Of a stretch of DNA of 35,610 nucleotides, positions 28,402-35,610 are shown piece after piece (within the stretch, counting starts at the first letter, position 1; each line of letters starts with the position of its first letter). The stretch comes from Gemmatimonadota bacterium. GTDB taxonomy: Bacteria > Gemmatimonadota > Gemmatimonadetes > Gemmatimonadales > Gemmatimonadaceae. Under the pieces are notes generated by a model. The model was not told the origin of the DNA. It did not search any database and was given only the letters and a program-made list of their open reading frames with translations. The position numbers and the translations under genes are program-made. The stretch covers positions 1 through 35,610 of the forward strand of contig JAJPIS010000113.1 of NCBI GenBank assembly GCA_021324635.1. Reading direction: 5' to 3'.

Positions 28402-30079
28402 CCCGCCCCGACTGCTCGCGGTCGAGCAGGGCGCGCGCATGCGCGCGGCTGACCTCGCGCTCCGGGTCGCCGCCCAGCATCCGCGCGATCTCCCCGACCC
28501 GCTCGTCCCCCTCGACCACGCGCACGTCGGCCGCCGTCACCCCGCCGCGCGCATCCTTGCTCACGACGATGTGATGGTGGGCGCAGGCGGCGATCTGCGG
28601 CAGGTGCGAGATGGCGAACACCTGGTGATGCGCGGCCACCCGCCGCAGCATCTCACCGACCTGTAGCCCGACCCGGCCGCCGATCCCGGCGTCCACCTCG
28701 TCGAAGACGAGTGTGTCGACCCGGTCGAGCCGGGCGAGGATGGTCGTCAGGGCGAGCATCACGCGCGACAGCTCGCCCCCGGACGCGACGCGGGCGAGGG
28801 GCCGAGCGTCGAGGCCGAGGTTGAGGGTCACACGGAACTCCACGTCTTCGGCCCCCGCCGGGCCGGGCTCGTCGCGCCGCTCGAGCGCAACGGCGAAGTG
28901 CCCGTGCGTGAGCCCCAGCTCCGGCAGCAGCCGATCCACGGCATGCGCCAGCCGCCGGGCCGCGTCCGCGCGCGCCGCCGTCAGCGCATCGGCCGCCGCC
29001 GCGAGTGCCGCGTGCGCGGCGCGCTCCCGCGCCTGGAGCTGTCGCAGGTCGAACCCGGCCGAATCCACGAGGTCCAGCTCCCGGCGCGCGCGGGCGCCGG
29101 TCTCGATCACGGCCTCGATGGTCGACCCGTACTTCTTGGTCAGCCGAAAGAGGAGGTCTCGCCGGCGCTGGACGTCGGCGAGCCGCTCGGGGTCGAGATC
29201 GACCTGGCGCGCGTAGCGGTCGGCGGCGCGGGCAAGCTCGTCGAGGGCGTAGTACGCCGTGTCGTAGAGCTCCTGGAGGGCGCTCAGGCTCGCGTCGATG
29301 CGCTGGAGCCCGCCGAGCGCCCGTTGGACCAGCGCCAGTCCAGGGAGGACGCCCTCGCCGTCCGATCCGCCCTCGAGTGCGGACGCCACGCTCGCCGCGA
29401 GCGTCCGGAGCTCCTCGGCGTGCTCGAGCCGTCGCGCCTCCTCCTCGAGCCGCACGTCCTCGCCCGGCGTGAGCTTCGCGCCGTCGATGTCCTGCACCAC
29501 GTGCCGCAGGTAATCGGCCCGCTGCTCGGCGTCGGCCCGGCGGGTCTCGAGGTCCGCGATCGCCTGCCGCGCCGACGCCAGCTCGGCGTGCGCCGCGCGG
29601 ACCTGCGCCACCAGCTCGGTGGCCCCGGCATACGCATCGAGGATCCGCCGCTGCGCGTCGGGATCGAGAAGCGTCTGCGCCTCGTGCTGACCGTGCAGGT
29701 TGACGAGGGTGCGGCCCACCTCGGCCAGGACGCCCGCGGTCACGGCCGTCCCGTTGATCCACGCGCGGGTCCGGCCGGCCGGCCCGACTTCGCGCTTGAG
29801 CATCACGGTGCGCTCCTCGACGTCGACCCCGCGCTCGTCGAGCATCGCCAGGATCTCCGGCCGGTCGACCACCTCGAAGGTACCCTCGACCGTCGCGCGC
29901 TCGGCGCCAGTGCGGATCACGTCGGCGTGGCCGCGCTCGCCGAGGAGGAGCCCGAGCGCCCCGACGATGATCGACTTCCCGGCGCCGGTCTCGCCGGACA
30001 GGACGTTGAGGCCGGGCGCGAGCGGCAGCGTCAGGCTCTCGATGATCGCGAAGGTCCTGATCCGGAGCTCGGCGAGCAT
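28391..30079 (-). CDS. recN: DNA repair protein RecN
   Basis: SMC-like ATPase of 562 residues, a normal length, that acts early in double-strand-break repair, where it is thought to hold broken ends together. The N-terminal IRTFAIIESLTLPLAPGLNV is the RecN signature, followed by Walker A GETGAGKS (residues ~30-37). A long coiled coil fills the centre. Near the C-terminus are the ABC signature LARVASGGELSRVMLAL and Walker B TLVFDEVDAGIGG. The start (ATG 30079) abuts the nadK stop exactly, so it is the last gene of the xseA-to-recN run. The end overlaps the convergent membrane protein gene by 11 bp. Confidence 0.97.
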   Translation of the reverse strand: MLAELRIRTFAIIESLTLPLAPGLNVLSGETGAGKSIIVGALGLLLGERGHADVIRTGAERATVEGTFEVVDRPEILAMLDERGVDVEERTVMLKREVGPAGRTRAWINGTAVTAGVLAEVGRTLVNLHGQHEAQTLLDPDAQRRILDAYAGATELVAQVRAAHAELASARQAIADLETRRADAEQRADYLRHVVQDIDGAKLTPGEDVRLEEEARRLEHAEELRTLAASVASALEGGSDGEGVLPGLALVQRALGGLQRIDASLSALQELYDTAYYALDELARAADRYARQVDLDPERLADVQRRRDLLFRLTKKYGSTIEAVIETGARARRELDLVDSAGFDLRQLQARERAAHAALAAAADALTAARADAARRLAHAVDRLLPELGLTHGHFAVALERRDEPGPAGAEDVEFRVTLNLGLDARPLARVASGGELSRVMLALTTILARLDRVDTLVFDEVDAGIGGRVGLQVGEMLRRVAAHHQVFAISHLPQIAACAHHHIVVSKDARGGVTAADVRVVEGDERVGEIARMLGGDPEREVSRAHARALLDREQSGRVTA

Positions 30080-30937
30080 TCAGGGAGACGGCGCGCCGCT
30101 CCAGCCGAGTTTCTGACGGAGCCGGCTGAAATAGGTCGTCCCGGGGAAGCGGACGAGCAGGACCGGCCACCCCGCGCGCCGCACCTCGAGGACTTCCCGC
30201 TCGGCGAACGTCGTGCCGACCTGGCCATCGATCGTCACCAGCAGCTCCTCGGGCCCGTCCTCGGCCCACACCCGCACCGACGCGGCGGGTGAGAGGACGA
30301 GCGGCCGGATCGCGAGCGTGTGGGGCGAGATCGGCGTGAGGATGATCGAGTCGACCGACGGCTCGACGATCGGGCCACCGGCCGACAGGCTGTATGCGGT
30401 CGACCCGGTCGGGGTCGAGATGACGATGCCATCGGCGGCATACGCGGCGACGGCCTCACCGTTGGACTCGACGGCCAACCGCACGACGCGCGCGAAGCCG
30501 CCCTTGTGCAGCACCACGTCGTTGAGGGCGAACCACCGGCGGCGCTCCACGCCGTCGCGGTCGAGGGCGCGGGCATCGAGCGCCATGCGAGCGTCGGCCC
30601 GATAGTCGCCGCGCGCGAACCGGCAGAGCGCCTCCTCGAGCTGGTCACCGCTACAGCTCGTGAGGAAGCCGAGCCGGCCGAGATTGATGCCGAGGATTGG
30701 CACCTGGCGGCCGCTGATCACGCGCGCGCCCCGCAGCATCGTGCCGTCGCCCCCGAGTGTGACGAGGACGTCGATCGGGTCGGCCGGGTCGAGCCGCAGC
30801 ACGCCCGGGACGACATCGAGCAGATCGGGCTCGACGTGGACCTCGAGCGTCAGCTCCGGCGCCAGCCGGAGCACATTGCGCAGCAGATCGGGCAGCCGAT
30901 GGTACCCGCGGTGCCCGACGACGCCGAGTCGGATCAT
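30080..30937 (-). CDS. nadK: NAD kinase
   Basis: Cytoplasmic enzyme of 285 residues that phosphorylates NAD to NADP with ATP or polyphosphate. The ATG at 30937 is chosen because homology (MIRLGVVGHRGYHRLPDLL) begins there; it has AGGTCG upstream. The GGDGT motif LVTLGGDGTMLRGAR and NLGRLGFLT are present, as is the glycine-rich ADGIVISTPTGSTAYSLSAG segment that binds NAD. It lies 70 bp after dxs and directly abuts recN, a common order. Confidence 0.96.
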   Translation of the reverse strand: MIRLGVVGHRGYHRLPDLLRNVLRLAPELTLEVHVEPDLLDVVPGVLRLDPADPIDVLVTLGGDGTMLRGARVISGRQVPILGINLGRLGFLTSCSGDQLEEALCRFARGDYRADARMALDARALDRDGVERRRWFALNDVVLHKGGFARVVRLAVESNGEAVAAYAADGIVISTPTGSTAYSLSAGGPIVEPSVDSIILTPISPHTLAIRPLVLSPAASVRVWAEDGPEELLVTIDGQVGTTFAEREVLEVRRAGWPVLLVRFPGTTYFSRLRQKLGWSGAPSP

Positions 30938-31007
30938 CCGGCGACCTGTGGCCCGGGCACGCGGCGCGCCCGGGACCGACGTCCGCGCGCGGCCGCCCGG
31001 CGTGCGG

Positions 31008-32900
31008 TCACCCGGCGATCGCCTCGCTCTCGTGCAACGCCCGAACCCGCTCGGCGATCCCCGCCGCGTCCAGCCCGGCGAGCGCCAGTTGCCGGGCCCT
31101 CGGCGCCTGCTCGATGAAGCGGTCCGGTACACCGTGCGTGGCGACCCGCACCGCCGCGTCCATCGCGCCCACGACCGCCGTCATGTGCGCCCCGAAGCCG
31201 TTGACGATCGTGCCCTCCTCGACCACCAGCAGGTGTCGGTGGTCGGCGATCACCGCCGCGAGGGTCAGCTCGTCGTGCGGCTTGAGAAAGCGGCAGTTGA
31301 CGACCGTGATGCTGAGCCCCTCGGCCGCCAGTTGCTCGGCGGCGGCGAGCGCCGGCCGCACCATCGTGCCGACGGCGAGCACCGCGACATCGCTGCCCCG
31401 GCGCAGCACCTCCCACGTCCCGTACGGTGTCGCCCGGATGTCGGCCATCGGCGGCGGCGTGTCCGGGGCGCTGTCGCGGGGGTAGCGGAGCGCGAACGGG
31501 CCGCCGGCGTGCTCGACCCCGGCGCGCAGGAGCGCCAGCATCTCGGTCGCATCCTTGGGCGCGGTCACGGTCATCCCGGGCACCGCGAGCATGTAGGCGA
31601 TGTCGTAGAGGCCCATGTGCGTCGGCCCGTCCTCGCCCACGAGGCCGGCGCGGTCCATGGCGAAGACCACCGGCAGCCGCTGGATCGCCACGTCGTGGAT
31701 GACGTTGTCGTACGCGCGCTGGAGGAACGTCGAGTAGATCGCACACACCGGGCGAATGCCCTGCGTCGCCAGCCCGGCCGCGAACGTCACCGCGTGTCCT
31801 TCGGCGATCCCGACATCGAAGAACCGCGACGGGTGCGCCTTGGCGAAGGCGGCCGTCCCGGTGCCGCTCGGCATCGCCGCGGTGATCGCCACCACGTCGG
31901 GCCGCTCGGCCGCGAGCTCGGTGAGCCCGGTACCGAACACCGCCGTGTACGCCGCCCTGGCGCCCGACGCCCCCCGCTGCCGCCCGGTCGCCGGGTCGTG
32001 ACCCGGCGGGAGCGCGTGCCACTTCTCCCCATGCTCCCCGGCCGGGAATCCCTTGCCCTTCTGCGTGATGACGTGGACCAGGCGCGGGCCCTTGAGGTCG
32101 CGCACGGCGGTGAGCGTCTCGACCAGCGCGTTCACATCGTGGCCATCGATCGGCCCGAAGTACCGGAAACCCAGCTCCTCGAACAGGACCCCGGGCGTGA
32201 AGAACGACTTGACGCTCTCCTCCCACTTGCGGACGAGGGTGGCGACGCCGGCGAGCTTCCCGGGCGCGCTGTCCACGGCCGCGCCGATGGCCGAGCGGAC
32301 ACGGTTGTAGAGCGGGTTCCGCTGGACGGAGGTGAGGTACTTGGAGATCGCGCCGACATTCGGCGCGATCGACATCTCGTTGTCGTTGAGCACGACCACG
32401 AGGTCGCGCTCCGACGCGCCCGCGTTGTTGAGCCCCTCGTAGGAGAGCCCGCAGGTCAGGGCGCCGTCGCCGAGCACGGCGATGACCTTGAACTGCTCGC
32501 CGTGAAGATCGCGGGCGACCGCCATCCCGAGCGCCGCCGAGATCGCGGTCGCGGCATGGCCGGCGCCGAAGGTGTCGTACGGGCTCTCGGAGCGCTTCAG
32601 GAACCCGGAGAGGCCGTGCTCCTGCCGCAGGGTCTCCATCGCGCCATCGCGCCCCGTGAGCAGCTTGTGCGGGTACGCCTGGTGCCCGACGTCCCAGACC
32701 AACTGGTCGCGCGGCGTGTTGAACACGTAGTGCAGGGCGGTCGTGAGCTCGACCACGCCCAGTCCGGCGCCGATGTGCCCGCCCGTGCGGGAGCACACAT
32801 CGATCAGCCGGGCCCGCATCTCGGCGCACAGCTCGCGGAGCTGGTCGCGCGTGAGGAGCTTGAGGTCGGCCGGGGACTGCACGCGTGCGAGAAGGGACAT
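31008..32900 (-). CDS. dxs: 1-deoxy-D-xylulose-5-phosphate synthase
   Basis: Thiamine-diphosphate enzyme of 630 residues that condenses pyruvate and glyceraldehyde-3-phosphate into DXP, the first step of the MEP isoprenoid pathway. The ATG at 32900 gives the expected beginning LARVQSPADLKLLTRDQL; the open frame extends upstream without homology. The substrate and TPP regions HIGAGLGVVELTTALHYVF, GHAATAISAALGMA and the magnesium/TPP motif GDGALTCGLSYEGLNN are intact. The C-terminal transketolase parts (DRAGLVGEDGPTHMGLYD, MTVTAPKDATEM) are present too. It is 28 bp from ispA, so the pathway's first enzyme and a later prenyl synthase are made together. Confidence 0.98.
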   Translation of the reverse strand: MSLLARVQSPADLKLLTRDQLRELCAEMRARLIDVCSRTGGHIGAGLGVVELTTALHYVFNTPRDQLVWDVGHQAYPHKLLTGRDGAMETLRQEHGLSGFLKRSESPYDTFGAGHAATAISAALGMAVARDLHGEQFKVIAVLGDGALTCGLSYEGLNNAGASERDLVVVLNDNEMSIAPNVGAISKYLTSVQRNPLYNRVRSAIGAAVDSAPGKLAGVATLVRKWEESVKSFFTPGVLFEELGFRYFGPIDGHDVNALVETLTAVRDLKGPRLVHVITQKGKGFPAGEHGEKWHALPPGHDPATGRQRGASGARAAYTAVFGTGLTELAAERPDVVAITAAMPSGTGTAAFAKAHPSRFFDVGIAEGHAVTFAAGLATQGIRPVCAIYSTFLQRAYDNVIHDVAIQRLPVVFAMDRAGLVGEDGPTHMGLYDIAYMLAVPGMTVTAPKDATEMLALLRAGVEHAGGPFALRYPRDSAPDTPPPMADIRATPYGTWEVLRRGSDVAVLAVGTMVRPALAAAEQLAAEGLSITVVNCRFLKPHDELTLAAVIADHRHLLVVEEGTIVNGFGAHMTAVVGAMDAAVRVATHGVPDRFIEQAPRARQLALAGLDAAGIAERVRALHESEAIAG

Positions 32901-32928
32901 GATCGGCAGTGTAGGGTTGAGAGAAATA

Positions 32929-33834
32929 TCAGTTTCGGCGCGACACCGTGTAGCGCGCGAGCCGCTCGAGGGCCGGAGTGAGGAGTCCAGCCTGCTCGAG
33001 CGTGCCACACGCGTCGGCGACGAGCGCCCGCGCCCGCGTCAGCGCCCCGTCGACGCCGAGGAGGGCGGGATACGTGCTCTTCTGTAGCGCCAGGTCTCTC
33101 CCGGCGGTCTTCCCCAGCTCATCGGTTGTCGACGTGACGTCGAGCACGTCGTCGGCGATCTGGAATGCGAGCCCCACCGCAGCCCCGTAGCGCCCCAACG
33201 CCTCGAGCACGTCGTCTCCGGCCGCCGCGGCCCGCCCACCGAGCCGAACCGACGCGGTCAGCAGTGCGCCAGTCTTCGCGCGGTGGATCCGCTCGAGCTG
33301 GTCGAGCGACAGCGCCAGACCCTCACCGGCAAGGTCGAGCAGCTGGCCGCCGATCATCCCCTCTGCTCCGGCCGCGCGCATGAGCTCCCGTAGGATGGCC
33401 CCACAGGCGTCCTGGGGCAACCCGAGCCCGCGCCCCGCGCCCGCGGCGCACCGCGCGGCCAGCGGGACCATCGCGAGCCCCGCCGCCGCGGCGACCGAAA
33501 CGCCGTAGACGCGGTGCACCGTCGGACGGCCGCGCCGCATGTCGTCATCGTCCATGCACGGCAGATCATCGTGGATGAGCGAGTACGCGTGCACGACCTC
33601 GACCGCCGCCGCGAGATCGGTGGCGTCGCCGTGGCCGCCGCAGGCGCGATATGCCGCGAGGAGCAGGATCGCGCGCAGCCGCTTGCCCTCACCGAGAAGG
33701 CTGTACCGCATCGCGGCCGCGGCCGCCGCGGGTACCTCCGTCAGATAGCGGTCGCAGAATCGCGCGAGCGACGCCTGGACGGCGGCCCGATCGGCGGCGA
33801 ACGTCGCATCGGCGCTCTCGGCCACGGCCGGCAC
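32929..33834 (-). CDS. ispA: Polyprenyl synthetase, farnesyl/geranylgeranyl diphosphate synthase type
   Basis: Enzyme of 301 residues that joins isopentenyl diphosphate units to an allylic diphosphate. Both magnesium-binding aspartate motifs are present: DDLPCMD at residues 89-95 and DDVLD at 228-232. The early GEGKRLR substrate motif is at residues 48-54. The loop usually reading AGDAL in this family is here AGLAM (118-122). The chain length of the product (C15 or C20) cannot be fixed from sequence. It starts with GTG directly abutting the xseB stop, and dxs follows 28 bp downstream. Confidence 0.93.
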   Translation of the reverse strand: MPAVAESADATFAADRAAVQASLARFCDRYLTEVPAAAAAAMRYSLLGEGKRLRAILLLAAYRACGGHGDATDLAAAVEVVHAYSLIHDDLPCMDDDDMRRGRPTVHRVYGVSVAAAAGLAMVPLAARCAAGAGRGLGLPQDACGAILRELMRAAGAEGMIGGQLLDLAGEGLALSLDQLERIHRAKTGALLTASVRLGGRAAAAGDDVLEALGRYGAAVGLAFQIADDVLDVTSTTDELGKTAGRDLALQKSTYPALLGVDGALTRARALVADACGTLEQAGLLTPALERLARYTVSRRN

Positions 33835-34101
33835 CTACGGCCGGCCCGCCGCGGCCCCGTCGCCGCCCGATGCACCATCGACGCGAAGCGATCGGAGCGT
33901 GAAGGCCCCGTCGACCTGCTCGACCAGCACGGCCACCTGCGCTTCGGCCCGCGTGATCGCGGCGGACGCGCGACGGAGCCGCGCCACCCCCTCCTCGAAC
34001 AGTTGGAGTGCCCGATCGAGCGGCACGCCGTCGCCGTCCAGCTCGGACGCGATCGCCTCCAGCCGGGCGAGATCCTCCTCGAACGTCGCCGATACCGTCA
34101 C
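33835..34101 (-). CDS. xseB: Exodeoxyribonuclease VII small subunit
   Basis: Protein of 88 residues with the family helical hairpin: FEEDLARLEAIASELDGDGV then LDRALQLFEEGVARLRRASA. It binds the large subunit to form the nuclease that degrades single-stranded DNA in both directions. The GTG start (34101) has a strong ribosome-binding site, GAGGAGG, and its GTGA overlaps the xseA stop, so the two subunits are coupled. The last ~20 residues are a Gly/Ala/Asp tail. Confidence 0.96.
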   Translation of the reverse strand: MTVSATFEEDLARLEAIASELDGDGVPLDRALQLFEEGVARLRRASAAITRAEAQVAVLVEQVDGAFTLRSLRVDGASGGDGAAAGRP

Positions 34102-35516
34102 GACTCCTCCTCGAGCGCCACCGTCTCCTGGATCGTCGCGCCACGCGCGTCGGCCGGCGCCGGCGGCATCCCGATCCCGGGGCCGACCGTGCGCGTCATC
34201 GCCCCGACGATGCCGTCGCGGACCACGAGGTCGAAGGGCGTCCCGGCCGCGAAGTCGGCCGCCGAGGCCAGGGTTCTACCGGTCACCGGATCGCGCGGCA
34301 GCGCGAATCCCCGGCCGAGCGTCGCCAGCGGGCTCAGAGCCTCCAGCCGGGCCGCGAGTCGGGCCAACTGTGCCTCGCGCCGCTCGGCCGCGCGCGTCGC
34401 CCCGCGCCGGGTCGCCGTCGCCGCGCGCGTGAGCCGAGTGCCCGCCGCCAGGAGTTGCTGCCGTACGGCGGCGACCAGCCGGGCGCCCAGCGCGCGGAGT
34501 CGCTGTGCCTCGTCGGCGAGGAGCGGGACCGCGGCTTCGGCGGCGGCCGACGGGGTCGGCGCCCGGTGATCGGCGACCAGATCACAGAGCGTCATGTCGA
34601 TCTCGTGCCCGACCGCCGAGATCGTCGGTGTGGCGCAGGCCGCGACCGCTCGCGCCACGCGCTCGTCGTTGAACGCGCCCAGGTCTTCCGTGGCGCCGCC
34701 GCCGCGCCCCACGATGACGACATCCGCCCTCCCCCACCGCCGCAATCGGTCGAGGGCATTGCACAGCTCTTCGGCCGCGCCGTCGCCCTGCACGCGCGCC
34801 GGCACGACCACGATCCGGAGCGAGGGCGCGCGGCGGCGCGCAACGGCCACGATGTCGTGCAACGCCGCCCCATCGGGACTCGTGATCACGGCCAGGCAGC
34901 GCGGAAAGCGCGGCAGCGAGCGCTTCCGCTCGCGGGCCAGGAGGCCATCGCGCTCGAGCGCGCGGCGCGCCCGCTCGACCGCCTTGCGCCGGAGGCCGTC
35001 GCCGACCGCCTCGAGGGCGAGGACGTGGAGCTGGATGTCCCCCCGAGAGGGATAGACCGTGACCTGGCCATAAGCGACGACCGCCATCCCGTCCTCGGGC
35101 GGGTCGGGGATCGCGCGCTGGTCACTCGACCAGACGACACATCGGAGCTGGGCGGTCCGATCGCGGAGGCAGAAGTACCAGTGGCCGTTGCGGTGCGCCT
35201 TGAAGTCGCTCACCTCGCCGCGGACCCAGAGCGGCTTGATGCGCCCCTCGATCACCTGCTTGGTCGTCTGCGTGACCGTCGAGACCGCGACCGCCGATCG
35301 CTGACTCGCCCCGGGTTGGAGATCGTCGAAGAGCGACGGGCTGGGCGACCGAACCGCGCCGCCGAATGCGCCACCCGATGGGCTACCCGATGGGCTACCC
35401 GATGGGCCACCCGATGGGCCGCCCGGCGTGCCCGCGCCGCGCCCCGTGCCCGGGATCGCCGGCCATCCCTCGCCGAGTGGCCAGATCGGGCCACCGCGGC
35501 CGCCGCCGCTCCTCCG
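34098..35516 (-). CDS. xseA: Exodeoxyribonuclease VII large subunit, 5' end unresolved
   Basis: Catalytic subunit of exonuclease VII. The OB-fold begins in frame near 35310 (AVSTVTQTTKQVIEGRIKPL), followed by WVRGEVSDFKAHRNGHWYF. The nuclease core includes AVITSPDGAALHDI, VIVGRGGGATEDLGAFNDE and AVGHEIDMTLCDLVADHRAP, and coiled helices lead to LGRGFAL near the end. The only ordinary start in the clean sequence, GTG 35255, would cut the OB-fold, so the true start lies further up. The frame stays open through a Gly/Pro/Ser-rich stretch to the poly-C tract at 35517, so the start is lost in the artefact or beyond the window. Confidence 0.95.
   Translation of the reverse strand, partial: RRSGGGRGGPIWPLGEGWPAIPGTGRGAGTPGGPSGGPSGSPSGSPSGGAFGGAVRSPSPSLFDDLQPGASQRSAVAVSTVTQTTKQVIEGRIKPLWVRGEVSDFKAHRNGHWYFCLRDRTAQLRCVVWSSDQRAIPDPPEDGMAVVAYGQVTVYPSRGDIQLHVLALEAVGDGLRRKAVERARRALERDGLLARERKRSLPRFPRCLAVITSPDGAALHDIVAVARRRAPSLRIVVVPARVQGDGAAEELCNALDRLRRWGRADVVIVGRGGGATEDLGAFNDERVARAVAACATPTISAVGHEIDMTLCDLVADHRAPTPSAAAEAAVPLLADEAQRLRALGARLVAAVRQQLLAAGTRLTRAATATRRGATRAAERREAQLARLAARLEALSPLATLGRGFALPRDPVTGRTLASAADFAAGTPFDLVVRDGIVGAMTRTVGPGIGMPPAPADARGATIQETVALEEES
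35373..35420. repeat. Four 12-bp tandem repeats in the 5' part of xseA
   Basis: ACCCGATGGGC(T/C) occurs four times head to tail from 35373. Read on the minus strand in the xseA frame it encodes a Pro-Ser-Gly-Ser/Gly repeat, so the length can vary by four residues without a frame change. It forms a linker in front of the OB-fold. Confidence 0.8.

Positions 35517-35610
<94 letters not shown>

Noticed and set aside
30660-32981. 773-codon open frame on the plus strand
   Set aside because: It is opposite dxs and nadK, which are unmistakable. It has repetitive Arg/Val/His/Asp composition.

Overview
The window is about 35.6 kb of high-GC bacterial chromosome. I counted 41/60 G+C in one line of the dxs gene and 31/60 in one line of the island described below. 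The gene content points to a Gram-negative or diderm soil or sediment bacterium, most likely of the Gemmatimonadota. The clues are many secreted or outer-membrane proteins with 'AQ'-type signal peptides, a DUF305/LVIVD lipoprotein pair, an S9 peptidase, a DinB-like gene, and an xseA-xseB-ispA-dxs-nadK-recN run. The phylum is an inference from gene content; no rRNA or marker gene is present to prove it.

Left part (1-8.8 kb): the 3' part of a DUF305 gene; an LVIVD-repeat lipoprotein; a convergent FAD monooxygenase separated from it by a perfect 14-bp GCAA-loop hairpin; a small secreted PepSY protein; a small lipoprotein; a threonine aldolase; and a phosphoesterase (phospholipase C/acid phosphatase family) whose C-terminus appears shifted out of frame. 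Middle-left (8.8-18.6 kb): a secreted S9 prolyl-oligopeptidase-type peptidase; a hemolysin III/PAQR membrane protein with no ordinary start codon; a broken DinB gene; an Omp85-like outer-membrane protein overlapping a large CheB-CheR-PAS-histidine kinase; and a periplasmic DSP/Blh-type phosphatase.

Middle (18.9-21.5 kb): a plus-strand group with a GlxA-type DJ-1/AraC regulator, a stand-alone DJ-1/PfpI protein translationally coupled to a DoxX membrane protein, and a conserved 99-residue protein. Next comes a small island (about 21.5-24.06 kb) with a wrecked tyrosine integrase and an intact three-gene toxin-antitoxin-chaperone (TAC) module: HigB-like toxin, HigA-like antitoxin with an unusually long C-terminal extension, and SecB-like chaperone. 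Both junctions within the module overlap by 4 bases, and a palindromic operator candidate covers the toxin start. The island ends at the 3' end of a tRNA-Leu gene. A tRNA-Gly gene with a clear intrinsic terminator follows.

Right part (24.5-35.6 kb): a six-hairpin-glycosidase-like enzyme, a divergent predicted outer-membrane beta-barrel protein, and the minus-strand housekeeping run xseA-xseB-ispA-dxs-nadK-recN (exonuclease VII, isoprenoid precursor synthesis, NADP supply, recombination repair). The final ~94 bases are almost pure C and look like a sequencing or assembly artefact at a contig end, which hides the start of xseA. The most interesting element is the TAC module with its enlarged antitoxin and basic-tailed SecB homologue, lying beside a dead integrase and a tRNA gene.
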